From positions 37,482,214 through 37,546,213 of the forward strand of contig CM049320.1 in NCBI GenBank assembly GCA_026874595.1: a stretch of DNA of 64,000 nucleotides, read 5' to 3'. Shown here in pieces: positions 1 through 10,850 of this stretch. The notes under the pieces were generated by a model, which was not told the DNA's origin, did no database searches, and saw nothing but the letters and a program-made list of their open reading frames with translations. A program made the translations under genes and the position numbers. The stretch comes from Sipunculus nudus. Its lineage: Eukaryota > Annelida > Sipuncula > Golfingiida > Sipunculidae. Positions within the stretch are counted from its first letter, which is position 1. Each line of letters opens with the position of its first letter.

Positions 1-2127
1 ATACCTTTTTCCTGTGCGCTTTTGTTTTTTTCTTTCCAAAAGAATGCAAGATGTCCTTTCGAAATTGGTTATCAGAAATATCCAAGAATCTGGTAACAAT
101 CTCCTGAAATAGGTCTCTGATACCTTTGTGGCAAAACTGTTGGGCTTGTGCTGCTCTTTCTTTAGCAGTAACACCTAGTTCAGGTCCAAGAGGCACTTGA
201 TTGCAGTCAAAGTCCCTGAACAGAAGGAGCCACTGAGTTGACAGTTCCATATCAACTAGGATCTTGTTTTTAATCTGATTTAGGCTATTTTCCTTTCCGG
301 TGACCAGGCACTCATGGGTGTAAAGTTTATTCCGTTTCATTTCCAAACTGAGGAAAAAGTTAAAAACACTGTCTGTAATGTTGGTGAGGCCCTGGTTTAA
401 ATTTTGTTTTGTTATGATTTCATGCAGGCTGCCTTTGTCAGTTGTATGTAGCTCTACCTCTCGTTGGCTGAGCGTGAGGTAGTCCATCAACTTCAACTCA
501 GTCAGAGGCTGTGCTGTCAGTAATGCTGACAGATACAGGTTATGCCTTATAAGTCTGTTTTTCTTTGCTTTTGTTTTGGCTATACACCGTCCTGCCAGGT
601 ATCTAATTTTACCTCTGGCTGTCACTCCTAATTCAATTACTCTTGGAACCTCTGTTTCTGTTGATGAACCAGATACATCCGGTGTAGGCATCGTGTCCTC
701 TCTAGTAGTTGATTCTGGTATATTCTGTTGACCTGAAGTGCTTGTGACTTTTGATGTTGCTGCCCTTTTCAGGCATTCTTTTCTGATTAAGCATAGAATT
801 TCTGCACATACATGACTGTGCATGTCTGAAATTTGGCCAAGAAGTGAAAAACAGTTGCGCTTGTATTCAGGTTGCATAAATATTGCCTGAAAGTCTTTGT
901 AAAAATGTTTTGTTGTTTTGCTTTGGGTCAAAAGTTCTGTAATTTTTCTCCAGTAGTATGCAATAAAATTTGGAAGAGCCTCATTTGCCTTGGCCTGGAC
1001 CAGAATACAGTTGATTTGCTGCTGTTCTGGAGTTTCTGGCTGTTTAACAGTTAACTGCTGGATAAAATCTTCTGCCAAGATATCTTTTGGAACAGAATGA
1101 GAGTTAGGTGATGTAGCTGCATAAGAATGTTCTGACACATATACCTCCTCAGTTGTTTGCTCTGATAATGTAGTCAGCTCATCTAACTGGAGAATTTCCT
1201 CCTCAGTAAAGTCTGATAATTCTTCATCTGACATATCTTTGACATTGTGTATCTGCAATGCATAGGTGGTTATTGGATGTGAACAACAAGACAAGTTAGC
1301 CGTGAATGTTTTTGTGTCTTTGGAATTCACAAATTCATGAACAGCCGGTGATGGACCAACACAAGAGGATGGTTTATAGTTTATCACTTTAAGGCCTTTC
1401 TTGTTAACTGCCCTGCCAATGGCAACACCCATCTGCCCAGGCTGGTTCATCTTAGAGCAGTCCACAATAACTCTTGGTAGAGACATGCCCTGTGATTTGT
1501 GGACGGTTAAAGCGAATCCAAGGGTAAGTGGTAGTTGCTTCCTTTGGGCCACAACACGTCCTTTCTTCACATCAAATATACTAAACGATTCCATGCCCAA
1601 TGTAACATTAAGTCCACAGGATTCGAAGTGAACAACAACCTCCTTTCTTTGTATTTCATCTACAGTTCCAATCAAACCATTCACCAGTGTCTTTGACAAG
1701 TTTTTTATTAGCATGACCTTGCAACCAATCTTGAGAGGAAGAATTTTGGGGGCACGAATCTGGTTAACTGCTGCTTTGTCCTCATATGTTTCCTCTGCAT
1801 TAAATGTATAAACTGTCCCAGGCAAAACCATCAGCCTGTTTCTGTTTTCAATTTCAACTGACAGGTTGTCAGAATACAATAGGATGGGTTCTTCTCCTGG
1901 GGGCATTTCCCGACTAAGTCGCTGCAGCAATAAATTTGTGCCACCTGAAGGTTGCCCCACTGAAAGTTCAGATATGGCCTTGATAAGATCAGGTTGATCC
2001 TGACGCATAACATCCTGTAGAATTATTTTGTGTGGGAAACATTGCTTCCAAATACTGGCAAGAAAACAGTGTTCTCCAGGGTCCTGACTATACTTGTTTG
2101 GGACTGGTGGAAGTTGATAAAAGTCAC
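1..2127 (-). CDS. PIF1-like helicase exon 4 (motif III to unknown C-terminal region), partial
   Basis: Acceptor TTTCATTTCAG|GTGAC, then 708 uninterrupted codons to the window edge. It starts GDFYQLPPVPNKYSQDPGEH and carries the dimer-interface-like segment KIGCKVMLIKNLSKTLVNGL, motif V TLGFALTVHKSQGMSLPRV and motif VI GQMGVAIGRAV. After these comes an acidic linker (SDEELSDFTEEEILQLDELT), then a basic stretch AGRCIAKTKAKKNRLIRHNL, and near the edge a helical-looking region ending in a Lys/Arg-rich segment. I do not recognise the C-terminal region. A possible splice donor (GTAT) lies at positions 4-1, so this exon may end at position 5. Confidence 0.88.
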
Positions 2128-5100
2128 CTGAAATGAAAAATAAAAGTCTGGTGAAGATCGTATCATGCATGTATATAAAGTCAGCTGGTATATATGTCAC
2201 AGGCCAGATATAAATCCAGTCCAGTTTAGAAATGGCCTAGGCCAGATCAAGATCCTGCTTCTCAATTGAGATCTGGTCTAGGCCAGCTCTAAATTGGACT
2301 AGACCAGATCATGATTGAGATCGGGACTAGGCCAGATTAAAATTCTTCCTCAAAATAAAATAATGTCACCCAAATGAAATCTGTAAACAGATTGAACTCA
2401 AAATGTTCCCATGTAATATGATTAAAAGTATATTTCATGTTAATATATATAATATTTTTAAAAATAATTTTTATAAAATATTAACAGTTTATTTTGTCAA
2501 TATATTAAGCAATGTGCTATAATCTAGTGTTTGAATAAAATATTAATATGTAGAATAAACTAAAATATAATGTGATGCTTATGAGGTGACACCGATGAAA
2601 AGATATTTGAAAAAGTGATTTGTGAACTGAGCCAATTTAGAACTGGCCTAGACCAGATCTAAATTGAGAGGCTGGATTTTGATCTGGCCTAGTCCACATC
2701 TCAAATGTGATCTGGCCTAGTCCAGTTTAGAACCGGCCTAAACTGCCAGATAATAAAAGCTGAGCCATCTATTTGAAATATATCTAGATGTAATTTTCCC
2801 AGCTTGGAGCAGAGCACTGCATGCTACTGCAAAACAAAAACTAGATAAGGCCAAAAGGGCTAAACCCCCCCACAAAAAGTGTGCTTTGGCTGATATAATA
2901 GCATGAGAAATTTGACAAAGTTGACCAAGAATGTACATTAACCCAAACAGGTTAGGAGGCACATAAGATACATATGTTTATTAATTAGAGGTAGATCCCC
3001 ATGACACATTTTGAGAAATTGCATCACATATGAATTACAATAGTCAAACTTAGATTAAAAAAAATCCAAAAATCTTTCAGGTGTGACATTAACATAACCA
3101 GGTCAAGAGAACAATGAGTTACACTAACTTCCTAAATTAGAAATGGACCTGAGTAAAACGCATCGCATAAGAATTGTTTATTAACTGGTCAAATTCATAA
3201 AGAATTCCCAAAATCATTCAAGTGAGATGTAAACCTAATCAGCTAAGGAAAACAATAAGATACACCTGTCATTGTAACAAGAAGTAGCCATGAGTAAAAC
3301 GTTTCAAGATAATGAGTCATATAAGAATTATTTTAATACTGGAAAAATTCATACAAAAATCCAAAATTCAGTCAAGTGTAACCAAAATCTAATTTACATT
3401 TGAATTAGAAGTGGGCAAGAGGAATAGTTTTTGAGAAATCCCATCTATTATGCCAAGTTTGATTTAAGATTTAACAAATTCATAAAAAATGTAAAATCAT
3501 TCAAGTGTGACCAAAACCTAATCAGCTCTGAAGACCCATAAGATGTACCAGCTATTATAATAACAATTTGATCAAGAAAATCTTTTCGAGATCTCACATC
3601 ACACACGATTGTTTATGGATGCATGGACAGACAGAGAGATGGAGCTGATCACTGTACCCCCCCCCCCCCTGCTGGCAGAGGGGGATAAAAAACAGTAGTG
3701 TGTTAATGTTTATGGACAACAAGGGTTTAATCTGGTGTCAGTTGCCCTATATTGCAATCCATGTTGCAACCATAAAATATTAAAAAAAGTACATATGTGA
3801 AATAATGCTGGGTAAAATCTGTTTTTATACAGAAACTGTCCTGTGATCATATCAATGCTCTCAGTAAGTTCAATTGTTTGTTTACAAATGAAACGGGATA
3901 TTATACCTGTCAGAATGACTTGTATACCACCAAAGGGTGTATCCTTTAACCGCAGTCGTCTGCATGCCTCTTCAAGCTGCTCAAACTGCTGAGCACTCAG
4001 CATAGAAACCTGCATACAAATAAAATGCTTTGGTAGTGGTTGGAAAACATTGAAGTCAAAACATCATATAGCGCTACAATCATTTGACAGAATGTCACTC
4101 ACATTCAGTGACGTTTGATCATTATACAAACATTGTCTATGAAGCAAAATATATAGATCACTCATCTTTGATGCACAGTGAGAGTATAAAAGGCTTATAA
4201 TCTATTTTCTATTAACAGCTTCTGATGTGAAAATAAAATGACATTACATATATGAGATTTGCATATATGAGATTAATGAAACATGATTTTCTAGGGCTAA
4301 ATCTGTAATGCTCAATGTGGGACTAGGATTTTGCACAATCTAATTGTTACCAAATTAATTTCAAACGAAAATGTTGAAATAATATGTGAATGATACATAT
4401 TTAAAACATGATAGATATGAAAACAATGAACCATTTACAGTTTATATACTGGCTTGAAATACTAGAGATTCTCAGCATCTGCAAGTTTTGATTATACCAG
4501 GTAAGCATTAATACATCTTAGGTATATCAAATACCATATTTGGGGACAGGGTTGGTAAAAACTAACTTTGAATGAAATTAAGTTCTGGATTTAAATTTAC
4601 TTTTTCTTATTTTGATAAACTGTTGATTAATTAACTGTTCTTAATTTTTTTTTCTCTTTTTCAACTAAATTATAAATTTTAGTAATCAGATTATTATGAC
4701 ATTATTTCAGATTATAAATACAGAGTAATAAATAATATAAAAGCAACAACTTTTTGGGGGAAGAAAAAAAATAAACATTAGTCAATTTGAGTTAATACTG
4801 ATCATTTATGCTACAAGCTACAGGGCTTTCAGGAACCTGAGGGTAAGCCTCTGTGATGCTCAACATCTCTTATGGGGGCATGGTATAAGAGGGCCCAGCA
4901 TTATGGGACGAGTAGATTTTAGGGTATTGAAAATAAGCTGTCACTAATCACAGTCGAGTATTGAGTATAGTTTTCTATAAACCAAGTTTAGTATATTCAG
5001 GAGCTAATACGGCTATTTTCTGAGCAACGAGGACAATAGGATGGCTTAAACAGACATAGGAAATGCTTATTCAATTTCAAATCAACCCTCAAGAAGTTGA

Positions 5101-6684
5101 ACTCCCTTGGGATGCTCCAAAATCTCATGTCCAGAATTTTGGACTGAGCATCCCAGACTCTCTACATTTTTTAATCGACAGAAAGCCCTGAAGTATGATG
5201 TGCCTACATATATCCTCTTTTTAATGGCCCTTTACATTGAAATTGATGAAATTAATAAAATCTGTCCATATATGGATGGAGAGTATTTTGACCATGTGTT
5301 CCTAAGAATCTGGCCTGAAAATTAACCTTTCTTTTTGAGAACTGAAACACACAAAGGAACAGTTGTTGTTCTGTGGTGGTAATAAAATCTATATTAACAA
5401 TTAGGTTTTTGCTAAAAAAAATCAAGAGATGTTCACTTTGAGCATTCTGTGAGAAAGCATGTATCATGGCCAATGGGAATATGAAACTTAAAACAGTTTA
5501 AAGGCTCATTTCAGATTATCTTTAATTTTTGTTCATGTAAATTTGTATTTGAAAGTTCCTTAGAATCATGTGAAAGAGAGACAAAATAAAACCTATTAAA
5601 GGAATAAATAACAATTGAAAGAAAGTAAATTTTGATCATTGTCATTACTTTTTTACAGTGATTTAAATCATATCGGCCCTGTTTAGGGTGATTCCATGAA
5701 ATACCAACAAGGTGGTCAACTTACTTCATCAACAAATAGCACATCACACTGGAGTATGTTGTTACGACATTCCTTCATATGCTCATCAACAAGCAGGCGC
5801 TTCCACAGATGGTATCCATATCTTCCATCTTGTATTCCACTCCACCTATGTATTGTTGTGGCACCAAGATCAGCAAACTGACAAGAAGCGAGACCTGTTG
5901 TTGCTGTCACAGAAACCTTCTTGCCTGTACCAAATAAACAGAAAACTCAATAATAAGATGTCACCTGTGTAAAATGTCATGTAATGTAGTAACAAGGGGG
6001 TCTTCACTGAATGGACCTACAGCCAGCTCAGCTGATGATACACAATGTTAATTAGTTCCACTAGTGCTAGCAACAGCCCTTCCCACAAGTTAGAAGCCCC
6101 CCCCCCCCACACACACACACATACACACACAAACATACACACTCCACAGTTATGAGCCTCACTAACAGAGTAGATGCCCAACCTTAGTGGTAATTAACCC
6201 CTCCCCCTTTAAAAATAAATGATGATTAAGTCTGGTTACAACATTGGCACAATGTACACTTAATTGACAATTGAAAAGCAACACAATTTACATGATGCCG
6301 AAGTAATTTGTGTTACAAGTATTACCAGAGAAATTAAACATCAGTGTCCAAGCACTGTTATAAAGTGGTCCTAATTCACAGGTGGTCTTACAAGACACGT
6401 CAGTTATCAGTAAGGTGAAGGCTTAGGGTTTATTCAAGGGTGGTCTTTTAAGGCAGATGGTCTTTACACGAGGTGGTCTTTAAGACAGGTTCCACTGTAT
6501 GATATAAGACACATATACTCTGTGCAACCATGTATGTTTCATTTATGTGTCTACAATGAAAAGTTTTAATGAAAAAACATTCCATTGAGGTAAAAGTTAC
6601 TCTATTGCAAAATTCTCAACTTTATAAATAAATAGAGAGGTTAACATATCAATAGCACTTAAATTGCAGTTAACTTGTCATATG

Positions 6685-6723
<39 letters not shown>

Positions 6724-7136
6724 TAAACAGGGATTATTTTGAACCTTTCTGGGGGCCTTATTCCTGCTCCCTCCCTCTTTAACTTTTGTTTTTAACATAA
6801 AAATGCCAACTAACAGGTCTATTATTTAATTAAACAGTGCAAAAATACCCCCCCCCCCCCTTAAGCAAAAAGGCCCCCGGTCTTGAAACTGAAAGCTACG
6901 ATAAACCCTTATTTTATTATCATAATAATATATATATATATATATATATATATTTTTTTATTTCAACAGACATGTAAAGTTTGTAAACATATACCTTGTG
7001 ACCGTAGCTTCTTCACACTTTCCCTCAAGATCCAACTTTTTCCAGTTCCAGCTTGACCCAGTATACATAGGTTGTGGCCATCTTTGATTCTTTCCCAGGC
7101 GTTCTCCTGCCCTTTCTTCATCGTTGATGTCGACAT
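1..7136 (-). CDS. PIF1-family DNA helicase gene, 4 visible exons, 3' end beyond window
   Basis: Minus-strand spliced gene: exons 7136-6995, 5924-5725, 4009-3907 and 2127-1, giving at least 857 codons. Introns are GT-AG with phases 1, 0 and 1, and the joined frame has no stop. Superfamily 1B helicase motifs appear in order: Walker A GQAGTGKS, motif Ia TATTGLAS, GATTIHRWSGI, Walker B VLFVDE|VSML (split by an intron), GGIQVILTGDFYQLPP, KIGCKVMLIKNLS, motif V ALTVHKSQGMSLPRV and motif VI GVAIGRAV. PIF1 enzymes are ATP-driven 5'-3' DNA helicases. All key residues are present, so it looks functional. About 330 residues after motif VI are unfamiliar, with an acidic stretch followed by a basic region. 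No Helitron Rep domain is seen upstream. It could be a host PIF1-like gene or a domesticated or autonomous transposon helicase. The start is the ATG at 7136, 29 codons before Walker A. The last bases (AAG-GTAT) could be a splice donor at position 4. Confidence 0.88.
2235..2692. mobile_element. Foldback/MITE-like element with about 62-bp inverted repeats
   Basis: Left arm 2235-2297 and right arm 2632-2692 are inverted copies, matching closely over about 60 bp apart from scattered substitutions. Both arms contain CTAGGCCAGATC and ATCTGGTCTAGGCCAG words. More GGCCTAG/CTAGGCC half-palindromes extend outward on both sides (2205-2340 and 2690-2745). The 330-bp centre is very AT-rich and non-coding. 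It lies in the helicase intron. No target-site duplication could be fixed. Confidence 0.7.
3000..3690. repeat. About 165-bp degenerate tandem repeat with C-run hairpin tail
   Basis: Four diverged units share the words AAATTCATAAA, CCAAAATCATTCAAGTGTGACC and AACCTAATCAGCT, spaced about 140-165 bp apart. The array ends in GGATGCATGGACAGACAGAGAG, a 13-C run (3657-3669) and a short hairpin (CCCCCTGCTGGCAGAGGGGG). This is typical of dispersed invertebrate repeats and has no coding potential. Confidence 0.6.
3907..4009 (-). CDS. PIF1-like helicase exon 3 (VSML to motif III)
   Basis: Acceptor TATGCAG|GTTTC and donor ACAG|GTATAA. Reads VSMLSAQQFEQLEEACRRLR and ends PFGGIQVILT. This is the canonical PIF1 segment between Walker B and the GDFYQLPP motif, which opens the next exon. 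It takes the frame from phase 0 to phase 1. Confidence 0.88.
4010..5724 (-). other. Helicase intron 2, no recognisable feature
   Basis: GT-AG intron of 1.7 kb, AT-rich. No repeat, element end or additional exon was seen on either strand. Confidence 0.75.
5725..5924 (-). CDS. PIF1-like helicase exon 2 (motif Ia to Walker B)
   Basis: Acceptor TACAG|GCAAG and donor GATGAA|GTAAGT. Reads KKVSVTATTGLASCQFADLG, then ATTIHRWSGIQDGRYG, and ends DVLFVDE. The intron splits Walker B exactly between DE and VSML. The 200-bp length takes the frame from phase 1 to phase 0. Confidence 0.88.
5925..6994 (-). other. Helicase intron 1 with transposon end and microsatellites
   Basis: Contains a 12-C run plus (CA)n at 6097-6137, repeated GTGGTCTT words at 6360-6490 ending in GGTTCCACTGTA (the look of a TIR end of a dispersed DNA element), (AT)n at 6686-6721 and 6927-6954, and another C run at 6848-6860. 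No coding signal was seen. Confidence 0.65.
6360..6504. mobile_element. Degenerate DNA-element end with GTGGTCTT subterminal repeats
   Basis: The word GTGGTCTT or GTGGTCCT recurs at about 6368, 6384, 6442 and 6471. The segment closes with ACAGGTTCCACTGTA, whose reverse complement begins TACAGTGGAACCTGT, the typical start of a terminal inverted repeat flanked by TA. No matching left end was found, so it is a fragment. Confidence 0.4.
6995..7136 (-). CDS. PIF1-like helicase exon 1 (Walker A)
   Basis: 47 codons plus 1 base, beginning MSTSTMKKGQENAWERIKDG and containing the P-loop GQAGTGKS followed by WILRESVKKLRSQ. The donor is CAAG|GTATAT. The in-frame ATG at 7136 is the first Met, and a second ATG lies 5 codons on. 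The stretch NAWERIKDGHNLCILGQAG matches the usual approach to a PIF1 P-loop, so the helicase domain begins almost at the N-terminus unless an upstream exon exists. Confidence 0.85.
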
Positions 7137-7320
7137 TTTCTAGATCTAATAGACGCTGAACGTGACGCTGGATCTTTAAACTTAGTATCACGTGCCTGGA
7201 CCAAAATATAGCCACAACGTCCATGTGGCTTTGTTTACAACACGCCAGAGCACGGCATTTATTCAGCCCGAGATTGCATTTCCGTACTTCCGGTACGGTT
7301 ATCGGTAAACATAGCCCAAA
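7137..7320 (-). promoter_or_regulatory. Putative promoter of the helicase gene
   Basis: Upstream of the ATG at 7136 the sequence is less AT-rich and holds an E-box CACGTG (7189-7194) and an ETS-type site ACCGGAAGT on the minus strand (7286-7294) inside a near-palindrome CGTACTTCCGGTACG. There is no TATA box. This resembles a housekeeping-style promoter. Start sites cannot be read from sequence alone. Confidence 0.4.
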
Positions 7321-7685
7321 ATTAGCCTAACGTCAGTATTAGTCGGTAATTATTGAAGGTGAATCTTTATGTGATATACATTTATCATTCAATTAAAATT
7401 TGTCCCTCAAATTTGTCTATTTAATAAAAGTTTCATTGGTGAAAAGGGGGGATTCCCGACGTGACCCCTGGTGTCGAGACTATACAAGATGTCAGCCTGC
7501 ATACCTTGTGCTATAATTTCATCCGAGAGAACGGGTTCCAAGAAGTCATGTTAAAAGACTCAGTTTTTCAATTAGATAATCATATATATCAGATGAAAGA
7601 CAACTCAAAGTAAGGAAAAATTAGTTTTATTAGTGCTAAGAAATCCTTGAACAGCAGGGAAGGGAGGGACGCTGTCGTACTTCTA

Positions 7686-7939
7686 TTATCGCCCATAGGC
7701 TGTGTTTATCATGTCAAGTGCCTGTGTCACGGGCGGGTTTGGTGCCGGCGCAGTCTCGCCTTCATTTTTATGAACAGCGGCTTGCCCCTGTAGACTTTCA
7801 ATCCTGGCATTTATTTTCGACTGTTCGACTTTAAAACACTGGAAGTCACTGCATAATTGACTAACTAACACTTCAATTTTACAAGTTTTTCATTATCGCC
7901 CATCGCGGCTGACCCAAGCGGTGAGGTAGCACCTAGCAT
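7686..7939 (-). pseudogene. Small frameshifted ORF with poly(A) signal, unknown product
   Basis: The minus strand opens with ATG at 7939 (and again at 7903, MGDNEKLVK). It shifts frame by one base in an A-run near 7880 and continues as VLVSQLCSDFQCFKVEQSK, then INARIESLQGQAAVHKNEGE, ending PVTQALDMINTAYGR and a stop at 7686. An AATAAA signal lies at about 7626-7631, 55 bp downstream. The segment is richer in GC than its surroundings. The central part looks coiled-coil-like. It might be a remnant of a retroelement gag or a small host gene. I do not recognise it. Confidence 0.35.
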
Positions 7940-7989
7940 GAATAAATTACCGTAAGCGACCTAGCGCTTACGAAGTGCAGCTGACCGCC

Positions 7990-9675
7990 GCAGGCGGCAG
8001 CACATGCAGTTTAATTGTTTGTGTGACTACTAACATATTGTCTACATCAAGCTAGTGTTATGCAGTTTGCTAGAGCTCAGCTCCCCAGCTTCAGCTCTAA
8101 GTTCCTTAAATTTGGCATACAGTTAGATGTCTCCAAAATCCCCTACCATGCCAAGAATTTGATCACTAGGACTTAATTCTTTCGAGATATTAATGAAAAA
8201 CTTCATTTTTCCATTAAAACCCCATTGTTACACTGTAAGACTGCCTAATATCAAAACCACTAATCTGACCATATATAATATACATATTTTTCTATACATT
8301 CTCTATGCACATGCCAGAAATGATGTCAGTATTGCGTAACTGTTTTAAGTTATGGGCCCAAACATAATGCACTTTTTAAAAAAATCTATATTTACTCTCT
8401 TAACAAGAGGATTGCTGAAGCTTGAGATTTTTTGTCAGGGATGTAAGATTATTTAATCAAGATTCAATTGAATACCCAAAATTAGTTCTGTATTTTTCAA
8501 ATTTTATAAGTTATTAGTATAAATATAAAATTAGTACCTTAAATTTTGCCCAACTTTGACCATGGCACGTTTGTTTCCTGAGAGCACTGTTGATATAATT
8601 TTCATATCATGCACACACAGGGATTTCATCTTTGTAGTTTAGAATGCTGAAAGAAATTGGCCGAATATTGTAGCTTTTATTAATGTTTTATAAGACCAGG
8701 TCAGACCCAGGCTCAATCCAGCCCCTCTAGTCACCTGTATGTTGACCTTGGTGACCTTTCATCAAATTATGCACGCCTCAAGGGAGGCATACACTGGGGC
8801 AGCCAGGCAGCTAATGCCCAGCCACAGTTGATCCAGGTGTCCAACCCAACTCATCTAGTAGTTGTTTTGAAATACAGCATAACAATAAACAATAAATTAA
8901 TAATTTTTTATTGGTTTTTAATAACAAATTAAAAAAAAATAATAAAAAAGGAATATGTTAGTTGATGAGTAACAGAAAATTAACTTGCAGTTACTGATGA
9001 TGTAAGAATCTTGTATGGATGGATAGAATGTCAATGTCAATATTATTCCAAATAACACCATGCAGTCACCTATGGTATTTTCAGTTAAATTTCAATGATA
9101 AAAAAATCATATTATTCATTACTAATCATTAGGGATCATATGAAGGAAATTAATGTTCGACAAAGGTGCAGTTGATAATATTAATCTAGATTCCTACTGT
9201 GTCTAGTGTGTAGATTGATGTGAAAGTAGTCCAAAGTGAATTTATTACATTTATTTTCTTTAGATATAAATAAAAGCCATAAAACCAGGTTCTTATGATC
9301 ATTATTTAAATTTGTGAATTTTGTATATTCTGGATTCTCAACATCATTGTTTGGCTAAAACTGAATAAATACTAGACATGGTGCATATGCTTTCCAAATG
9401 TGTTTGAATACGAATATGAATATGTACTGCATTAAAAAATTTTATTGCATAAAATGGGAATTCAGGTAAAAATGAAAGTATTTGAATACCAGTGCAGATG
9501 AATGCATTCATGAATATATTCTATAATATTATTTTAATAATCATTCCAGTTATATTTTATTTTAAAAAATCATATGGTTTTCTTATTATTTTTTTAAATA
9601 AAAATTATATTGGCACAATATTTGTTATTTAATTTTAATAAATAGTTAAACTCTTTTATTATATGTGCTGCTTAT
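7990..9675. other. Gene-free AT-rich stretch
   Basis: No ORF, exon pair or clear element. It contains a GC-rich 200-bp patch (8690-8880) without coding signal and a scattered GAATACGAATA word near 9410-9420. Confidence 0.6.
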
Positions 9676-9679
9676 AAGT

Positions 9680-10385
9680 TACATGGCCTTGTACCTGTAC
9701 CTGGAATTAAAGTACCTGTACCTGGTTTAATTAATGTACTCCAGGTACAAATTTGATACTGGTACTTGAAATGAACACCAGGCCTGGGTCAATTCAATGT
9801 TTAAAGCTGTCAACACTGTCAGGGTAGTTAGCCATCTTAGGCAGGGGAAATTACAAGGCCTTCATCCTTGCTGCCTTTGTAGCTAGCTTCCTGGCTAGTA
9901 AGCTGGTAAACCTCCAGCCTCTTAGACAGGAAGTTCACTGCAGCATTATATTATCAGCACAAGTATACAGCATCCAACAAAGGATAGATACAGGGGGTTG
10001 CCTACATGACCCATGTCTAAAATTGGCTAGTATGTACACTGAACAGGGTTGGGGCCAGTTACTTGTACCTGTATCTAGGTACACAGTTCACAGTAATGTG
10101 AATTACAGGTTTACCAAGATACTGGAATTGGACATCAGGTTTGGTCAAATAAGGTACTGAGCTGTCATCCCTGTCAGGGCTGTGACCTAGACCAGGCAGG
10201 GGTAGTTACTAAGCTTTCAGCCCTTTGAACTTGAGGGGACTTGGGCTAGTATCATGCTGGCCTAGCTACCTCAAGCCTCTACACAGGAAATTCATTGTGG
10301 CATTTTCAGATATAAAGAGTACAGAGCAAAGGATATGGACAGCATTTCTTGCACCTTGTAAGTACCTGTTGTCTAGTATGTATAA
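9680..10385. repeat. Diverged direct duplication, period about 355 bp
   Basis: Two copies (about 9680-10035 and 10036-10385) share the same order of words: TTGTACCTGTA, CTGTCAGGG, TAGNCCAGGCAGGGG-like, GCTAGC or CTAGCTACCT, CCTCTNNACAGGAA, AGCAAAGGATA and CTAGTATGTA. Divergence is high, so this is an old duplication or two adjacent copies of one dispersed repeat. Confidence 0.55.
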
Positions 10386-10679
10386 AAAAAAATTAATGTA
10401 GGATAAATGTAGAAGTTAAGAGGGTCTGACTGATGGAGATGTACATACACATGACAGAATAAACACATTAATATTAATCTAATATGAATAAAGTAAAAAA
10501 ATGTCAAAAATAATATGTAAATAAGATTGTTAGTGTGCATGTGTTAACTTGGTCCAAATCAATCACTACTGAAATAATGGCACATTTTCCCCAAATGAAT
10601 AAAGAACAATAGGTAAACAACATTAATGTATACTGCATGTAATCATGAAAACTATTCATGAATGTGATAACTTCTGCAA

Positions 10680-10804
10680 TGTATTTGAATACAAATACAA
10701 ACACTTTTGTACTTTTTACAAATGTATTCGAATACGAATACAAATACTTAAAATACCTATATTCGAATACAATGAATACGAATACATAATACGAATACCC
10801 CATG

Positions 10805-10846
<42 letters not shown>
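10680..10846. repeat. TTCGAATACGAATAC-rich repeat followed by (AT)n
   Basis: The hexamer GAATAC and its complement recur about ten times at 10685-10800, including palindromic ATTCGAAT. An (AT)n run follows at 10806-10846. The long open frame seen in this region is only a translation of this simple sequence. Confidence 0.6.

Positions 10847-10850
<4 letters not shown>

Larger units (their letters stand above)
2128..3906 (-). other. Helicase intron 3 containing repeats
   Basis: The intron runs from donor GTATAA (3906) to acceptor TTTCAG (2128). It holds the foldback element at 2235-2692 and the degenerate tandem repeats at 3000-3690. The rest is AT-rich with no coding signal. Confidence 0.8.

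Noticed and set aside
872-2013. Open frames at 872-1054, 1401-1631 (plus) and 1831-2013 (minus, other frame)
   Set aside because: They overlap the intact helicase exon, which is open for 708 codons and carries PIF1 motifs. These are shadows.
5696-5972. Plus-strand frames of 61 and 86 codons
   Set aside because: Antisense to helicase exon 2, whose motifs and splice sites are clear.
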